From QHXW01 sp035280425 (GTDB lineage: Bacteria; Acidobacteriota; Terriglobia; Bryobacterales; Bryobacteraceae): 64,000 bases of DNA. Positions 1 to 8,542 of the stretch are shown piece after piece. A program made the position numbers and the translations under genes. The stretch spans positions 1 through 64,000 of the forward strand of contig DATEFW010000012.1 of assembly GCA_035280425.1 (NCBI GenBank), given 5' to 3'. Position 1 is the stretch's first letter. The number at the start of each line of letters is the position of its first letter. The notes under the pieces were generated by a model, which saw nothing but the letters and a program-made list of their open reading frames with translations, had not been told where the DNA came from and searched no databases.

Positions 1-2281
1 TTCCAAGCACGGCGTTGGATTGGACGAGCGCAATAGTGGAACCGCCGCCCGAGGAAGTGACGACGGCGGTCTGGGTCGAGGTAGCGGTAGTGGAACCGCT
101 GGCGTTGGTGGCGGTGACGGAGGAGCGGATGGTATGGGTGAGGTCGGTGCTGGCGAGCAGGTAGGTGGTGCTGGTGGCGCCGGAGATGGCGGCGCAATTG
201 GCGCCGGTGGAGTCGCAGCGATTCCACTGATATTTGAAGCTGGTGGGGCTGCCGGTCCAGGAGCCGTTGGAGGTGGTGAGGGTCTGGCCTTGGACGGGGG
301 TGCCGGCGATCACGGGTAAAGCGGTGTTGGTGGGTCCGTTAGAGACTGTCACGGTCGCGCCGAAAAAGCTGTAGGTGCGGTTGTCGGCCGCAAGCGCCCG
401 AAATCCAAGGACGTGCGAACCGGTCGAGAGCGTAGAGGTATCGAGCTTGCCGGTCGTGCTGCCGTCGTAGATGTAAGGAGAAGAAGCGATGGTCTGCTTG
501 AGAGCGCCGTCAATGAAGAACTGGACGAAATTCACACTCTGCGCCGGCGTTGCCTGCCAGGTGATACTTCCGCCGATATTCTGCGCGTCGGCGATGCTCG
601 AGGTGATTGGAAAAGGCGGAGAAGCCTGAGCGATCACCCCGCTCGGCCCCGATTGAGCGGCATGAGAACCTGAGGAGTTGGAGGCGACCACTGTAACGCG
701 CAGTGTCGCCCCCACATCCGCCGACGCCAGCATCGCGTAGCCCTGGGAGGTCGCGCCGGTGATCGCGGAACAGTTGGCGCCGCTCGAATCGCAGCGATAC
801 CACTGATAGGTGTACTTTGTCGGAATGCCGGACCAGGCGCCGGTGGAAGCGCCGGCTATCGAGCCGTGTTGCAGCAGTCCAGCCACAGCCGGCAGCGACA
901 GATTCCCTGGGACGGCCGTAACGGCAGTGGCGCAGCCGGGAACCGCTTTACAGACGTTCAGGCGACCGCCGGTGGCTACCAGGCCGGTGAGCGACGAGAG
1001 CGGATCCACGTTGTTGAGGATCATGGATTTCAAATTGGCAACCGACTGATACCCACGCGACAAAATCAAAGCGGCGGTTCCTGCAACCTGTGGCGACGCC
1101 ATGGAAGTCCCGCTAATGAAGCCGTAATTGCTGAGGTGGAGCGTCGAAAAGATGTTTACGCCCGGCGCGGCCAGTTTTACAGTAGTCGCACCGAAATTCG
1201 AAGAGATCCATAAGTGATCGTTCTGATCGCTCGCGCCGACGCAAATCATGTTCGGCCGGTTGTACGTGCAAGGATAGCGGGGAGTGGAATCGTTGTTTTC
1301 TCCGGTATTGCCGGCGGCGACGGTCAGCAAGATGTCGTTGGAGCCGAGCAGATCGATCTCGTCCGACAGAGCTTGCGAAGAGGCGGTACCGGGCCAGGTT
1401 GCCGAATCGTTGACTACTCTCACGTTTACACCGGCTTGCTTGGCCTTGATCACCCAATCCATGGCGGTTATGAGATCGCTGGTGGTTCCGGTGTCGGTCG
1501 AGCCGTCCACCCACTTGACGGCCATGATGCTGGTGGTCCAATTGATTCCGGCCACTCCGGCTCCGTCATTTCCGATAGCGCCGATGATTCCCGATACGTG
1601 GGAGCCGTGCCCGCCGTAGAACGTTTCGTCATCGAGGGGATCGCAGGTAGCGGCAAGAACGTTGTACCCATGGGTTCCGGCGGGGCAACCACCGATGCCG
1701 CCGGGGTTATTCCACATGTTCGTCATTAAGTCGGGATGCGAGTACTGCGTGCCGGTGTCAAGGACCGCGACCACTACCGAGTTTGTTCCAGTGGTTACAC
1801 CCCAGGCAGCGATCGCGCGCTCGTCGGCTCCGGCCGTGCCGGCTACTCCATTTACCGTCTGGCCGGTGTTTTGTACGGCCCATTGAAGTCCGATATCGGT
1901 GTCATCGGGCTTCGGACCGCCACTGATGGTTTGGACAAGGTCCGGCTCGGCATAGCGAACGGTGTTTAGCGCTTTCAGCAAATGAATTACCGGCTGCACA
2001 TGCCCATTACCTACGCGCAGTACGTGGATTCCCGCGCCGATCTGCTTAATCTCAGTGGCGCCGGCCTGAGCGATGACCAGGGCTTTTTGCGAATCAGGTA
2101 CGCCATCACTGAACGCCACCAGCACCACGCCGTCGCGAAACGGAGCTTGTGCCGTGTTAGGTAAGCTGGACGGCTGCGCCTTTGCAGTTAAACTAATTAC
2201 TAATAGCGATGATAGTAATAAAAGTGTATTCGGTATGATACGTTTAGATCTTTTTTCCTTCGGTCTTGTCGGCGACCCCAT
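1..2281 (-). CDS. Secreted subtilisin-family (S8) serine protease with C-terminal Ig-like domains, 3' partial
   Basis: The frame is open from ATG at 2281 to the left edge (about 760 codons, C-terminus missing). GGAGG sits 8 nt before the ATG. A basic N-terminus and hydrophobic segment (residues about 15-35, ending AKA) form an export signal. Residues about 50-120 resemble a subtilase propeptide. The catalytic triad is visible: Asp175 in VAVLDTGTQYSHPD, His225 in YGGHGSHVSG, Ser393 in SGTSMASPQVAG, with Asn325 (AAGNTG) as the oxyanion residue. From about residue 450 come Ig-like modules. Two of them share the pattern YQW-RCDS-GANC-I-GAT, separated by a different beta-rich module (FVQFFIDGALKQT). 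The family degrades proteins outside the cytoplasm; the modules probably bind surface polymers or cell wall (inference). It lies 78 bp downstream of a beta-propeller gene on the same strand and may be cotranscribed. Confidence 0.92.
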   Translation of the reverse strand, partial: MGSPTRPKEKRSKRIIPNTLLLLSSLLVISLTAKAQPSSLPNTAQAPFRDGVVLVAFSDGVPDSQKALVIAQAGATEIKQIGAGIHVLRVGNGHVQPVIHLLKALNTVRYAEPDLVQTISGGPKPDDTDIGLQWAVQNTGQTVNGVAGTAGADERAIAAWGVTTGTNSVVVAVLDTGTQYSHPDLMTNMWNNPGGIGGCPAGTHGYNVLAATCDPLDDETFYGGHGSHVSGIIGAIGNDGAGVAGINWTTSIMAVKWVDGSTDTGTTSDLITAMDWVIKAKQAGVNVRVVNDSATWPGTASSQALSDEIDLLGSNDILLTVAAGNTGENNDSTPRYPCTYNRPNMICVGASDQNDHLWISSNFGATTVKLAAPGVNIFSTLHLSNYGFISGTSMASPQVAGTAALILSRGYQSVANLKSMILNNVDPLSSLTGLVATGGRLNVCKAVPGCATAVTAVPGNLSLPAVAGLLQHGSIAGASTGAWSGIPTKYTYQWYRCDSSGANCSAITGATSQGYAMLASADVGATLRVTVVASNSSGSHAAQSGPSGVIAQASPPFPITSSIADAQNIGGSITWQATPAQSVNFVQFFIDGALKQTIASSPYIYDGSTTGKLDTSTLSTGSHVLGFRALAADNRTYSFFGATVTVSNGPTNTALPVIAGTPVQGQTLTTSNGSWTGSPTSFKYQWNRCDSTGANCAAISGATSTTYLLASTDLTHTIRSSVTATNASGSTTATSTQTAVVTSSGGGSTIALVQSNAVLG

Positions 2282-2359
2282 AGTAACTGCCTCCACTGTG
2301 TAGGATTAATAATGAATTGACCGGTACTTACTGTTTAGATAACCGTATCGGTTGCCTGA

Positions 2360-3691
2360 TTAACGCACGATGTAACCTAAGCCTTCCCTTGTTGTGGTCG
2401 AGTCCGGTAGGCCATTTTGCCAGTCAATCTCCAGAAAAGTCCGTGTGTTGTATAAAGGATCCAGATTAGTGGCCGGCTGCCGTGTCGTGGCGTCAAAAAC
2501 ATCGCCTGAATCCCCGATAAACACGTAACGGCCATCTCGGCTATGCTGCACCCAGCCATCGTGAGCGCAGTCATAGACGCAAGGTGTCTCGACACCGCTC
2601 ATTGGCCGGCTGAGCCGCAGATCGGCAACCTGCTTCGGAAGCGAGTTGGGCAGACCGCTGACGTCGAATACGTGGACGTAACCGTTGGCGCCATCCATTA
2701 CCCAGATCTCACGCTCGTCGGGCGAGAGAGATATTCCGTGGCTGGGCGCACTCGGGACATAGTCGGCAGATACGTTGAATCCCGCAACCGGGACCGTGAA
2801 AAGCACCTGCCCGGTGTTGATGTCGCTCACTTGAAATCCCAAAAAGTGCGTGGCGGTAGTAAAGGCGAGCGTTTGCGAACCGTTGATCGTAAACGGCCGA
2901 ACCCCACCGATGAGCGGGCCGATTCGCCGGATCACGCTGTTTGTTCCAGTGTCGGCTACGACCAGATAGTCACCATTGCGAGGCCCCATGTAGACGCGGC
3001 GGCCATCCAGGCTCACCACGGTGTTGTGCGGTGATTCGCCGGCATCGATGCTCCCCAATGGCTTGCCGGTCGCGGCATCGATTACTTCCCAAGCGGAGCC
3101 AGGGCTCGATTCTCCTGTTGGCATATAGAGCGTAGTGCCGTCGGGTGTAACCGCCATGCTATCGATTCCAAATGGGTAGCTCATGGTCCACTTCACGGTA
3201 TTACTAAGTAAGTCGTACGCAAGCATTGAACCATTGCCGACGGAGCCGCCATCCCCGCCATAGCTGATGTAAAGAGTATGAGTGGCGGGGCTCGCCGCCA
3301 TACCGCGGACCGCTTTGGCTTGTGGGATGTTAATCTGCTTGACTAAGTGGAAGCTGTTATCGATGTCGTATACGTAAATCGTGCCCTCCACCAAGATGTA
3401 CTCGAAGTGGGCAGTAAGCGATCCGTGTGGGACGGGTTGAGGAGCGAAGTTGCCGTTGCCCGGTCCGAAGCTGCCTCGGGGCAGAGGTGTGCCACCGGAA
3501 CCCGGCAGATTAATATTTAGATCCGGCGCCGAACGTAGTATCTGCCGGGCACGCATTTCACTGTTCGGCGGTTGTGCCTGGGATTGGATTACCAAGCCTG
3601 TCAGCACAGCCGTGATTAGCAATAACGCACCAGAGATAAAGGCTCCAACAGGTTTTCGTACTTTCCGGAACAGCAATTTCCGGAACTGCAT
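2360..3691 (-). CDS. Exported YncE-like beta-propeller protein
   Basis: 443 aa from the ATG at 3691, chosen because GGAGG lies 6 nt upstream; an in-frame ATG 15 nt earlier (3706) has no such site. The N-terminus is basic (MQFRKLLFRKVRK) followed by one hydrophobic segment (about residues 15-38) ending near SQAQ, so it is a signal peptide or anchor. The body consists of repeated beta-blades with phrases such as VYDIDNSFHLVKQI, MAVTPDGTTLYM, VVSLDGRRVYMG and HGISLSPDEREIWVMD, typical of the YVTN/YncE seven-bladed propeller fold. No catalytic residues are recognisable; such proteins generally act as binding or scaffold modules in the periplasm or outside. It precedes the subtilase gene on the same strand. 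Function is not assignable. Confidence 0.8.
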   Translation of the reverse strand: MQFRKLLFRKVRKPVGAFISGALLLITAVLTGLVIQSQAQPPNSEMRARQILRSAPDLNINLPGSGGTPLPRGSFGPGNGNFAPQPVPHGSLTAHFEYILVEGTIYVYDIDNSFHLVKQINIPQAKAVRGMAASPATHTLYISYGGDGGSVGNGSMLAYDLLSNTVKWTMSYPFGIDSMAVTPDGTTLYMPTGESSPGSAWEVIDAATGKPLGSIDAGESPHNTVVSLDGRRVYMGPRNGDYLVVADTGTNSVIRRIGPLIGGVRPFTINGSQTLAFTTATHFLGFQVSDINTGQVLFTVPVAGFNVSADYVPSAPSHGISLSPDEREIWVMDGANGYVHVFDVSGLPNSLPKQVADLRLSRPMSGVETPCVYDCAHDGWVQHSRDGRYVFIGDSGDVFDATTRQPATNLDPLYNTRTFLEIDWQNGLPDSTTTREGLGYIVR

Positions 3692-4111
3692 GAAAGACCT
3701 CCACATGGTTAAAATCGAACCAATTCATCCAAGCGGGTAAGAGGCAAGCCATTTGCCAACAGATCGTCTGGTCCGGCACGGCTGAGTTAAGTTCAGCGTT
3801 CAGTCGGCTATGGCGAATCAGGCCAACTGCTTCTTAGAGTGGCGGTTCGGGGAAAACGGGGAGGTTTTGCAGCCCTGATTATGCTTTGTGATTTTCAACC
3901 AATCGGATATTCGCTTGCCAGGAATTAGCGTATTTGGTGAGACGTGGAACGATCGAGTTATTTTGTTGCGCTCGTTCAGTGGAACTCGCATAACACTGCG
4001 ATCAAGTGCGCGCCGATAACTGTGCCGGGTCAACCTGTGCAAAGGCACGATTTGGGCGATTCAAAATCAGGTGCGGGAACACACTTGTGGCGTTCTGACT
4101 CACGTGAGCGC
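3692..4111. other. Intergenic region without recognisable gene
   Basis: About 420 bp between two minus-strand genes. Short open frames here (for example 3818-4048 minus) have no start signal, no recognisable domain and irregular composition. It presumably carries the promoter of the beta-propeller gene, but I see no convincing -35/-10 pair. An isolated GCCGATAA at 4012-4019 has no partner -35. Confidence 0.5.
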
Positions 4112-4525
4112 TTAATAAAACTGCGGCCTGCGTACGGGGCCGGGCTTAGGTGGCCAGGGGAAAGCGCCGATGGCAGCAAGCAGTGCGGCGACCGTCAAGT
4201 AAACGGCTGGTTTAAAGCTCACCAGTCCCAAGAATTTGTAGGACGTCAGAAAAAATCCGCGCAGCAGAATCACGAAGAGCGCTACGGCCCAGAGAAAATA
4301 GAGCACGCGGACCCTGCCGCCAATGGCCAGTAGCACAAAAATGAGGCCCACGATCCCCGAGCCGAGAAGCCATGGGGCGAGTGCCGGCCCGCTCCAGGGC
4401 AGGAATTCGAGATTCAGCGGGCTGCCGCTTCGCAGCGAAATGATGGATATTCCAAGAAGGAAAAGGCTTAACAGAAGTCCGAACAGGTAGCTGTAGATGC
4501 GCAGAAGGGCTTTCAATATGCCCAC
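4112..4525 (-). CDS. Small integral membrane protein, unknown function
   Basis: 137 aa beginning with GTG at 4525, 5 nt after GGAGG. Four hydrophobic segments are evident at about residues 10-32, 48-70, 74-95 and 104-124, separated by short basic or proline-rich turns (GGRVRV, PWPPKPGPVRRPQFY at the C-terminus). There are no conserved catalytic motifs. It is transcribed divergently from hrcA, 131 bp away, so the two may share a regulatory region. I do not recognise the family; a four-helix membrane protein of unknown role is all that can be supported. Confidence 0.7.
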   Translation of the reverse strand: MGILKALLRIYSYLFGLLLSLFLLGISIISLRSGSPLNLEFLPWSGPALAPWLLGSGIVGLIFVLLAIGGRVRVLYFLWAVALFVILLRGFFLTSYKFLGLVSFKPAVYLTVAALLAAIGAFPWPPKPGPVRRPQFY

Positions 4526-4601
4526 GCCAACCTCCCGAATTGATTTGCAGAATCGTTATTCTATCAGGCAGGGGCGGTGCCCGGCGTCGGGCAGAGCGCT
4601 A

Positions 4602-4631
4602 TTGACCCTTTGCTTTTCAACAGAATACAAT
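4602..4631 (+). promoter_or_regulatory. Sigma70-type promoter of hrcA-grpE-dnaJ
   Basis: TTGACC at 4602-4607 and TACAAT at 4626-4631 are separated by 18 bp, placing transcription start around 4638, about 20 nt before the hrcA ATG. Five of six bases match consensus in each box. The short leader fits the weak ribosome-binding signal before hrcA. Confidence 0.65.
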
Positions 4632-4649
4632 CCAATATAGGGTTGAAAA
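4614..4649. repeat. Inverted repeat flanking the hrcA -10 box (candidate operator)
   Basis: TTTTCAAC (4614-4621) and GTTGAAAA (4642-4649) are perfect inverted 8-mers separated by 20 bp. The left arm lies in the spacer and the right arm falls just after the predicted start of transcription, so a bound repressor would cover the promoter. It does not match CIRCE (TTAGCACTC-N9-GAGTGCTAA), which is absent here. Confidence 0.45.
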
Positions 4650-4656
4650 ATCGGCC

Positions 4657-5694
4657 ATGCACGGCGAAGAGCAACTGGCAGCCAGGGAACAGGAGATCCT
4701 GCAGTCCATCGTTCGCGCGTATATCCTGACGGGCGAACCCGTTAGCTCGCGGTCGATCTCCCGGCGGCGAGGCCAGCCGTTGAGCGCCGCCTCCATTCGC
4801 AACGTGATGGCCGATCTGGCGGATGAGGGCTATCTCTCGCAACCCCACACTTCGGCAGGCCGTATCCCAACCGAAAAAGCATTCCGGAGCTATGTGCAAT
4901 CGCTTGCCGCGCGGCCGATGTCGGTTGCGGATGCCGCACGCGTTCGCGCCGAACTAAGCGAGGAAAATTCCGTCGAAGGCCGGCTGGAGCGGACGTCGCA
5001 CATTCTGACGGAGCTGACGCTGCACGTTGGCATTGCGGCCGCGCTTCCGACGACGGCCCAGGTGCTCGATCGCCTGGAGCTACTGGCGCTCGCCGATCAG
5101 CGGGTATTGATGATTCTGGTCACCGCCGACCGGCAGGTGCACAATCGCGTGATTACGGTCGACCAGCCGATTTGCCAGGATGAGCTGAATTCGCTTCGCA
5201 ATTACGTGAATCACAACTTCAGTGGCTGGGTGCTGGGCAACGCGCGCCGCGAGCTTTTGCGCAGGTTTGAGGAAGAGCGAGCTATTTACGATGACGTGTT
5301 GCGGCGCCTCAACATGCTGTATCAGAAGGGCCTGCTGGAAGTGGACCAATCGCCGGAAGTGCACATGGACGGCGCGTCGAATCTGGTGGGCCACGATTTG
5401 CACCTGACGCGCGAGCGCATGCGCGATTTGTTCCGGGCGCTGGAAGAGAAAAAGCGCCTGCTCGAATTGCTCGACCGGTTTCTGGAGCAGCCGGCCGGAG
5501 AGTTAGGGGTGCGCATCGGCCTGGAGGAAGCGCATCCGGCGATGAAGGAACTGGCCTTGATCGGCATGAGCTTTCCTCTGCCCAGCGGCATGATGGCGCG
5601 CGTCGCGGTGCTGGGGCCGATGCGGATGCATTACGAGCGGGCCATGTCGGCAGTGCTGAACATTGGCCGCGCCTTCGGAAGCCTGCCGACTTAG
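4657..5694 (+). CDS. hrcA: Heat-inducible transcription repressor HrcA
   Basis: 345 aa, the usual length of HrcA. The N-terminal winged helix covers residues about 1-75: AREQEILQSIVRAYI, then LSAASIRNVMADLADEGYL and the conserved HTSAGRIPTEKAFRSYV wing. The rest is the GAF-like and dimerisation region, with LEVDQSPEVHMDGASNL and a C-terminal LGPMRMHYERAMSAVLNI segment characteristic of the family. HrcA represses chaperone genes and is kept active by GroEL. It heads the plus-strand run hrcA-grpE-dnaJ. The canonical CIRCE operator is missing upstream; a different inverted repeat overlaps the promoter. ATG at 4657 is the only good start, though its ribosome-binding site is weak. Confidence 0.95.
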   Translation: MHGEEQLAAREQEILQSIVRAYILTGEPVSSRSISRRRGQPLSAASIRNVMADLADEGYLSQPHTSAGRIPTEKAFRSYVQSLAARPMSVADAARVRAELSEENSVEGRLERTSHILTELTLHVGIAAALPTTAQVLDRLELLALADQRVLMILVTADRQVHNRVITVDQPICQDELNSLRNYVNHNFSGWVLGNARRELLRRFEEERAIYDDVLRRLNMLYQKGLLEVDQSPEVHMDGASNLVGHDLHLTRERMRDLFRALEEKKRLLELLDRFLEQPAGELGVRIGLEEAHPAMKELALIGMSFPLPSGMMARVAVLGPMRMHYERAMSAVLNIGRAFGSLPT

Positions 5695-5752
5695 GACGAA
5701 CGGCTCCCGGCTCGAACATCTGGCCGTGAAATTCATCTGCTAATCTGAGAAT

Positions 5753-6298
5753 GTGAGGGACGAAAACAACCAGGACGTGAAAACCATGCCGCCCGAAGAG
5801 CCTTCAGCGGAAGCCAGCGCCGATCCGGCGGCCCAACTGGCGGCGCTCGCCGAAGAGCGCGACAAGCTGGTTGCGGAAAAAGCCGAGTTGCAGGACCGCC
5901 TGCTGCGGCGCCAGGCCGATTTCGAAAATTACCGGCGCCGTAGCGAGCGCGACCGGTCGGACTTCTTCCAGTTCGCGGGGATGGAATTTGTGCGCGAGAT
6001 TCTGCCGATTCTCGATGATTTCGAGCGCGCGCTCCAGGCCGAGTGTGCCGATGCGACCTACGCCAAAGGTGTGGAACTGATCTACACGAGACTTTACGAC
6101 GGACTGAAGAAAATGGGTCTCGAGCCCATGGATACGGTGGGGAAGGCTTTCGACCCCAATCTCCACCAGGCCGTGGAACGCGTGGAAACCAATAAGGCTG
6201 AAGATCAAACCATTCTGGCGGAGTTTCAGAAAGGGTACAATTTCAAAGGCAAGCTATTGCGGCCGGCCATGGTCAAAGTTGCCGTAAAACCTTCGTGA
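5753..6298 (+). CDS. grpE: Nucleotide exchange factor GrpE
   Basis: 181 aa. An acidic, Ala/Glu-rich disordered N-terminus (about residues 12-30) is followed by the long GrpE coiled coil (LVAEKAELQDRLLRRQADFENYRRR) starting near residue 35. The C-terminal beta domain carries the family signature, here FDPNLHQAVERVE and GYNFKGKLLRPAMVKVA. GrpE releases ADP from DnaK during the chaperone cycle in the cytoplasm. The start is uncertain: GTG at 5753 is used here, but the ATG at 5786 (MPPEEPSA) has AGGA about 10 nt upstream and would give a 170-aa protein. It lies 58 bp after hrcA and 10 bp before dnaJ, clearly one operon. Confidence 0.94.
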   Translation: MRDENNQDVKTMPPEEPSAEASADPAAQLAALAEERDKLVAEKAELQDRLLRRQADFENYRRRSERDRSDFFQFAGMEFVREILPILDDFERALQAECADATYAKGVELIYTRLYDGLKKMGLEPMDTVGKAFDPNLHQAVERVETNKAEDQTILAEFQKGYNFKGKLLRPAMVKVAVKPS

Positions 6299-6308
6299 CC
6301 GCCGAGCC

Positions 6309-7424
6309 ATGCCTGTGACTAAGAGAGATTATTACGAAGTATTGGGCGTCGGCCGGGACGCTGACGACCAGCAGATCAAAAGCGCATACCGCAAGCTGGC
6401 TATGCAGCACCACCCGGACCGCAATCCGGGCGATCACACCGCCGAAGAGCGGTTTAAGGAAGCCGCCGAAGCGTACAGCGTTTTGAGCGACCCGCAGAAA
6501 CGCGCCGCCTACGACCGCTTTGGCCATCAAGGATTGCAGGGCGCGACCGGTTTCGATCCATCCAACTTCGATCTGAGCGACATTCTCGGCGATTTCTTCG
6601 GTTTCGGCGACATTTTCGGATCCGGAGGAGCGCGCCGGCGCAACCGGGCGCAGCGCGGCGAGGACGTGCGCTACGACCTGGAAATCCGGTTCGAAGACGC
6701 CATATTCGGGATGAGTGCCGAGATCCAGTTGCCGCGCTCGGAAGTTTGCCAGCGTTGCGCGGGCAAGGGCGCCGAACCGGGCAGTAGTCCGACGACGTGC
6801 CCGGCTTGTCACGGCCGCGGCGAAATTCTGTATCAGCAGAGTTTCCTTTCCGTGCGGCGAACATGCACGCAATGCGGTGGAACCGGGCATATCATCCGCA
6901 ACCCGTGTACGGAGTGCCGCGGGCACGGCTATCGCCAAGTCCAGCGGAAGCTGAAAGTGAACATTCCTGCGGGTGTCGATCAGGGGACGCGCCTCAGACT
7001 ATCGCACGAAGGCGAGCCTGGAGCGAACGGGGGGCCGCCGGGCGATCTCTATGTGGTACTGAAGGTCAAGGAGCACCCCTTCTTCGAACGGCATGAGTAC
7101 GATCTGCACTGCACGATCCCGGTCAACATTGCGCAGGCCGCTCTGGGAGTGGAGATCGAAGTCCCAACGCTCGAGAATCCGCAAAAACTGAAGATTCCGG
7201 AGGGCGCGCAGTCCGGCACCGAATTGCGGCTCCGCCACAAGGGTGTGCCGCACGTCAACGGCCACGGGCGCGGGGACATCGTGGTGCACGTGGACGTGCG
7301 CACGCCGACGAAGCTGACGCGCGATCAGAAGAAGCTTTTCGAGGAGTTGCGCAGCACGCTGCCCGCCGATAATAATCCCACCGAAAAAGGCATTTTCGAG
7401 AAAGTCAAAGACTATTTTGTGTAG
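6309..7424 (+). CDS. dnaJ: Chaperone DnaJ (Hsp40)
   Basis: 371 aa with the full type I layout. The J-domain occupies residues about 5-70 and includes the HPD tripeptide (HHPDRNPG) that stimulates DnaK ATPase. A Gly/Phe-rich linker follows (FFGFGDIFGSGGARRR). Four zinc-finger CxxCxGxG repeats lie at about residues 139-205: CQRCAGKG, CPACHGRG, CTQCGGTG and CTECRGHG. The C-terminal substrate-binding beta domains follow. It delivers unfolded proteins to DnaK. It is the third gene of hrcA-grpE-dnaJ. No dnaK is present in the window, so its partner must be encoded elsewhere. All key residues are intact. Confidence 0.96.
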   Translation: MPVTKRDYYEVLGVGRDADDQQIKSAYRKLAMQHHPDRNPGDHTAEERFKEAAEAYSVLSDPQKRAAYDRFGHQGLQGATGFDPSNFDLSDILGDFFGFGDIFGSGGARRRNRAQRGEDVRYDLEIRFEDAIFGMSAEIQLPRSEVCQRCAGKGAEPGSSPTTCPACHGRGEILYQQSFLSVRRTCTQCGGTGHIIRNPCTECRGHGYRQVQRKLKVNIPAGVDQGTRLRLSHEGEPGANGGPPGDLYVVLKVKEHPFFERHEYDLHCTIPVNIAQAALGVEIEVPTLENPQKLKIPEGAQSGTELRLRHKGVPHVNGHGRGDIVVHVDVRTPTKLTRDQKKLFEELRSTLPADNNPTEKGIFEKVKDYFV

Positions 7425-7465
7425 GCTGCGCGGACGGTATTCCGTGCGGCGTGCATAATATCCTT

Positions 7466-8542
7466 ATGCCTGAGACCAAATTTCGCGGCCGACGCGCCTT
7501 CACGCTCGAGAACGGCAGGCTGCGCGTCACTGTGCTCGAGGAAGGCGGGCACATCGCCGAAGTCCTCGACAAAGCGGCGGGAATCAGCCCGCTTTGGATT
7601 CCGCCTTGGCCGTCGATTGAGCCGTCCACTTACAGTCTCGAGCGCCACCCGGAATACGGAGCCGACTCGGAAAGCAAGCTGCTGGCGGGCATTATGGGCC
7701 ACAACCTGTGTATCGATATATTCGGCGGGCCTTCAGCGGAGGAGGCGGCCGCAGGGCTGACCGTACACGGCGAAGCCTCGGTAGCGCGCTACGAGATTTC
7801 GGGCGACACCTCTCATCTGACAGCGCGGGCACAATTCCCCATCGCACAGCTTCGCTTCGAGCGCCAGATCGGGTTCGGCGGAGAGCGAGGGGTCGAGATT
7901 CGCGAAACGCTGGAAAATCTTGCAGCGGCCGACCGTCCAATTGCGTGGACGCAGCACGTGACACTCGGGCCTCCATTTATCGAACGCGGCCGCACCGAGT
8001 TCCGCGCTTCGGCGACGCGTTCTAAAGTTTTCGAAGATGATTTCGGCCAGAAGGATGTTTATCAAAAACCTGCCGCGGAATTCGACTGGCCCAATGTGCC
8101 GCGGATCGGCGGCGGCTATGTGGATCTGCGCGTCTATAACAACGCGCCGACTTCGGCGGGATTCACCACGCACCTGATGGATCCGCACCGCGAGCACGCT
8201 TATTTTGCCGCCTTTTCGCCCACGCACAAGCTAGCTTTTGGTTACGTTTGGCCGCGAGCGGACTTTCCCTGGCTGGGGATCTGGGAGGAAAATCACAGCC
8301 GGCTGACGCCGCCCTGGAACGGGAAAACGCTGACGTGCGGTATGGAGTTCGGCGCCTCCCCCATGCCGGAACCGCGCCGAAAGATGATCGAGAGGGGGAG
8401 CCTGTTTGGCGTGCGAGGCTTCCGCTGGATTCCTGCGAAGTCAACCTTGCGAGTGCGCTACTGGGCCATGCTCGCGCCGGCCGATCGCGTGCCCGAGGCG
8501 CTGACCTGGTCGGGCGAAAACGACGTGCGCTTCGAGTCGTGA
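7466..8542 (+). CDS. Aldose-1-epimerase/mutarotase-fold protein
   Basis: 358 aa from ATG at 7466; an in-frame GTG at 7451 is possible. The sequence is rich in beta strands and has features of the galactose mutarotase-like fold: FTLENGRLRVTVLEEGGHIAEVLDK at the N-terminus (the string that orients the substrate surface), the central segment RPIAWTQHVTLGPPF with a His typical of the active-site region, and a late FPWLGIWEENHS segment. No signal peptide is seen, so it is cytoplasmic. It may interconvert sugar anomers or bind a carbohydrate. The exact substrate is not inferable. It overlaps the following acetyltransferase by 4 nt, which suggests translational coupling rather than a shared pathway. 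Confidence 0.65.
   Translation: MPETKFRGRRAFTLENGRLRVTVLEEGGHIAEVLDKAAGISPLWIPPWPSIEPSTYSLERHPEYGADSESKLLAGIMGHNLCIDIFGGPSAEEAAAGLTVHGEASVARYEISGDTSHLTARAQFPIAQLRFERQIGFGGERGVEIRETLENLAAADRPIAWTQHVTLGPPFIERGRTEFRASATRSKVFEDDFGQKDVYQKPAAEFDWPNVPRIGGGYVDLRVYNNAPTSAGFTTHLMDPHREHAYFAAFSPTHKLAFGYVWPRADFPWLGIWEENHSRLTPPWNGKTLTCGMEFGASPMPEPRRKMIERGSLFGVRGFRWIPAKSTLRVRYWAMLAPADRVPEALTWSGENDVRFES

Noticed and set aside
20..319. Gly-rich plus-strand open frame at the left edge
   Set aside because: It is antisense to the Ig-like modules of the subtilase and only reflects their Thr/Ser/Ala codons.
4012..4019. Exact GCCGATAA, the sigma28 -10 box
   Set aside because: The bases 11 bp upstream (ACACTGCG) do not resemble TAAAGTTT.
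3818..4048. 76-codon minus-strand frame
   Set aside because: No start signal, no domain, and irregular composition.
4560..4656. Search for CIRCE upstream of hrcA
   Set aside because: No TTAGCACTC/GAGTGCTAA pair was found; only the non-CIRCE inverted repeat is present.
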